Assembly (NCBI GenBank): GCA_005879255.1
Contig: VBKY01000036.1
Span: 1 to 32,596 of the forward strand
Reading direction: 5' to 3'
Source of the DNA: Deltaproteobacteria bacterium
GTDB lineage: Bacteria; Desulfobacterota_B; Binatia; UBA9968
DNA: 32,596 nucleotides
Position numbers and translations under genes: made by a program
The notes under the pieces: model-generated
Database searches by the model: none
Seen by the model: the letters and a program-made list of their open reading frames with translations, nothing else
Told to the model about the DNA's origin: nothing
Shown here: in pieces, positions 31,294-32,596 of the stretch
Layout of the letters: every line of letters starts with the position of its first letter
Position numbering within the stretch: the stretch's first letter is position 1

Positions 31294-32596
31294 ATGAAGC
31301 CTCCTTTGCGCATTCTGCATCTTGAAGATAACCCCGCGGATGCAGAACTTATTCAGGCAATTCTTGAGACCGAAGGCATTATCTGTGATGTAACACGCGT
31401 TGACACTCAGGCTGATTTCTTCGCTTCAATCGAGCACGGTGGTTTTGACCTAATCCTTACAGATTACACCCTTCCGTCCTTCGACGGCCTTTCTGCATTG
31501 AAAATCGCCCTGGAAAAATGTCCAGATGTGCCTTTCATCTTTGTTTCTGGAACGCTGGGCGAAGAAGTGGCGATTGAAGCGCTCAAGATTGGGGCAACGG
31601 ATTATATTTTAAAACAGCGACTATCGAGGATTGTGCCCTCGGTCCACCGAGCATTGCGTGAAGCGAAGGAGAGAGGCGAGCGCAAGCGGGCAGAAGCATT
31701 GCTGTCAGAAGAGAAACGGCTTCTAGAAATGATCGCCAAAGGCAATTCCCTCTCTATGATCCTCGACGCCTTGTGCCGGCTTGTCGAAGAGCTGTCCAAA
31801 GGTTCTCTGTGTTCGATTCTGTTGTTGGATCCGGATGGCAATCGCCTTTGGCACGGCGCAGCGCCGAGCCTTCCAAAGAGCTATATCGACGCGATCGACG
31901 GTGGCTTTATCGGTCCTGCTGCGGGATCGTGCGGAACGGCCGCTTACCGCAAAGAACCAGTAATTGTCTCCGATATCGCCCAGGATCCACTGTGGGCTGA
32001 TTATCGAGATCTGGCCTTACCACACGGGCTCCGAGCGTGTTGGTCGACGCCGGTACTTGCCTCGGATGGCCGGCTACTGGGAACCTTCGCGATATACTCC
32101 CGCGAACCGAGAAGTCCTACGCCACAGCAGCAAAATATCATCGAACAGATCACCGATCTTGCGAGCATCGCGATCGAGCGGAAGCGGGCCGAGGAGGAGC
32201 GCCAGGCCCATCTCTGGTTCTTGGAGAGCATGGATCAGGTTAACCGAGCCATCCAGGGAACCAACGACCTTGAGCAGATGATGAGCGATGTGCTCGACGC
32301 TGTGCTTGCGATCTTTAATTGCGACCGAGCGTGGCTGGTCTATCCCTGTGATCCAGAGGCTACATCGTGGAAAGTGCCGATGGAGCATGTTCGTCCTGAA
32401 TTCCCCGGCGCCTTCACGCTGGGACTTGATTTGCCCGTGACCCCGGACATCGCGAAAGTGTTCCAAACAGTCAGAGCTTCCAGCAGTCCTGTGCGATTCG
32501 GTCCGGCATCGGAACATCCGCTGCCGGCAGAGACAGCGAAGCTTTTCAGCATCGAGTCTATAATTGCCATGGCGGTTTATCCCAAAGCGGACAAGC
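31294..32596 (+). CDS. Receiver-GAF-GAF signalling protein, cut by the right window edge
   Basis: An open frame of 434 codons from ATG 31294 to the window end. Residues about 5-125 form a receiver domain with acidic Glu-Asp 11-12, phosphoacceptor Asp57 (DLILTDYTLPSFDG) and Lys107 (DYILKQR). A coiled linker follows (REAKERGERKRAEALLSEEK). About 150-290 is a GAF domain of the type found in PAS/GAF histidine kinases and diguanylate cyclases (GFIGPAAGSCGTAAYRKEPVIVSDI, WSTPVLASDGRLLGTFAIY). A second coiled linker and the start of another GAF domain (FNCDRAWLVYPCDPEATSW) run off the edge. The output domain, probably a kinase, lies outside. It is the third gene of the kinase-receiver cluster. Confidence 0.88.
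   Translation, partial: MKPPLRILHLEDNPADAELIQAILETEGIICDVTRVDTQADFFASIEHGGFDLILTDYTLPSFDGLSALKIALEKCPDVPFIFVSGTLGEEVAIEALKIGATDYILKQRLSRIVPSVHRALREAKERGERKRAEALLSEEKRLLEMIAKGNSLSMILDALCRLVEELSKGSLCSILLLDPDGNRLWHGAAPSLPKSYIDAIDGGFIGPAAGSCGTAAYRKEPVIVSDIAQDPLWADYRDLALPHGLRACWSTPVLASDGRLLGTFAIYSREPRSPTPQQQNIIEQITDLASIAIERKRAEEERQAHLWFLESMDQVNRAIQGTNDLEQMMSDVLDAVLAIFNCDRAWLVYPCDPEATSWKVPMEHVRPEFPGAFTLGLDLPVTPDIAKVFQTVRASSSPVRFGPASEHPLPAETAKLFSIESIIAMAVYPKADK

Overview
The window looks like a chromosomal segment of an uncultured Gram-negative soil or sediment bacterium. It carries orphan periplasmic binding proteins, a lone MlaC/Ttg2D-like protein, amidohydrolase and VOC families, FCD-type GntR regulation, AAGGAGG-type ribosome binding sites and moderately GC-rich coding DNA. 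This repertoire is common in Deltaproteobacteria-like, Binatota-like, Rokubacteria-like or Tectomicrobia-like genomes, but there is no rRNA or marker gene to settle the phylum. TGA ends several clearly intact genes here, so the code is standard.

Left part (1-6507, all minus strand): a gene start cut by the edge, an isochorismatase-fold hydrolase, a MOSC protein, a mercuric-reductase-like flavoprotein interrupted by one in-frame TGA, an OsmC remnant, a TMEM175-type channel, a zinc-free quinone-reductase-like MDR enzyme, a frameshifted alpha/beta hydrolase and an RclC-like (DUF417) membrane protein. It is a stress and redox neighbourhood with visible gene decay. Next comes about 1 kb without an intact gene, holding a Fis-type HTH remnant, followed by a plus-strand MFS exporter (7508-9115).

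Centre (9693-24140, all minus strand): the most coherent unit. From its promoter (about 24120-24148) the order is amidohydrolase, family 5 peptide/opine-type binding protein, FCD GntR regulator, DppB- and DppC-like permeases, three tandem argininosuccinate-lyase-like paralogues, both subunits of a class I fumarase, and a threonine-synthase-like PLP enzyme. A NitT/TauT-type binding protein follows. A perfect 12-bp palindrome lies between the -35 and -10 boxes and is a good candidate GntR operator. I infer an inducible uptake and C-N cleavage pathway for an N-succinyl or aspartate-derived compound: the lyases release fumarate and the fumarase passes it to the TCA cycle. The three lyases have altered active-site positions relative to true argininosuccinate lyase, so the substrate is probably not argininosuccinate.

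Right part (24898-32596): an ABC-type Fe/family-1 binding protein with two tandem VOC proteins (minus), an MlaC-like protein (plus), a 984-bp single-gene Y1/HUH transposase (RAYT-like) element bounded by perfect 27-bp inverted repeats and sitting between two different short-period repeat arrays, and then a plus-strand signalling cluster: DUF4118-PAS-histidine kinase, Rcp1-like receiver and a receiver-GAF-GAF protein running off the right edge.

The most exciting observation is the flavoprotein at 1824-3239. TGA stands exactly where the second cysteine of the redox-active CxxxxC motif should be. The reading frame is intact on both sides, and a stem-loop of bacterial SECIS type follows at suitable spacing. 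This could be a selenocysteine-containing pyridine nucleotide-disulfide oxidoreductase. The decaying neighbours mean a simple nonsense mutation remains a serious alternative.
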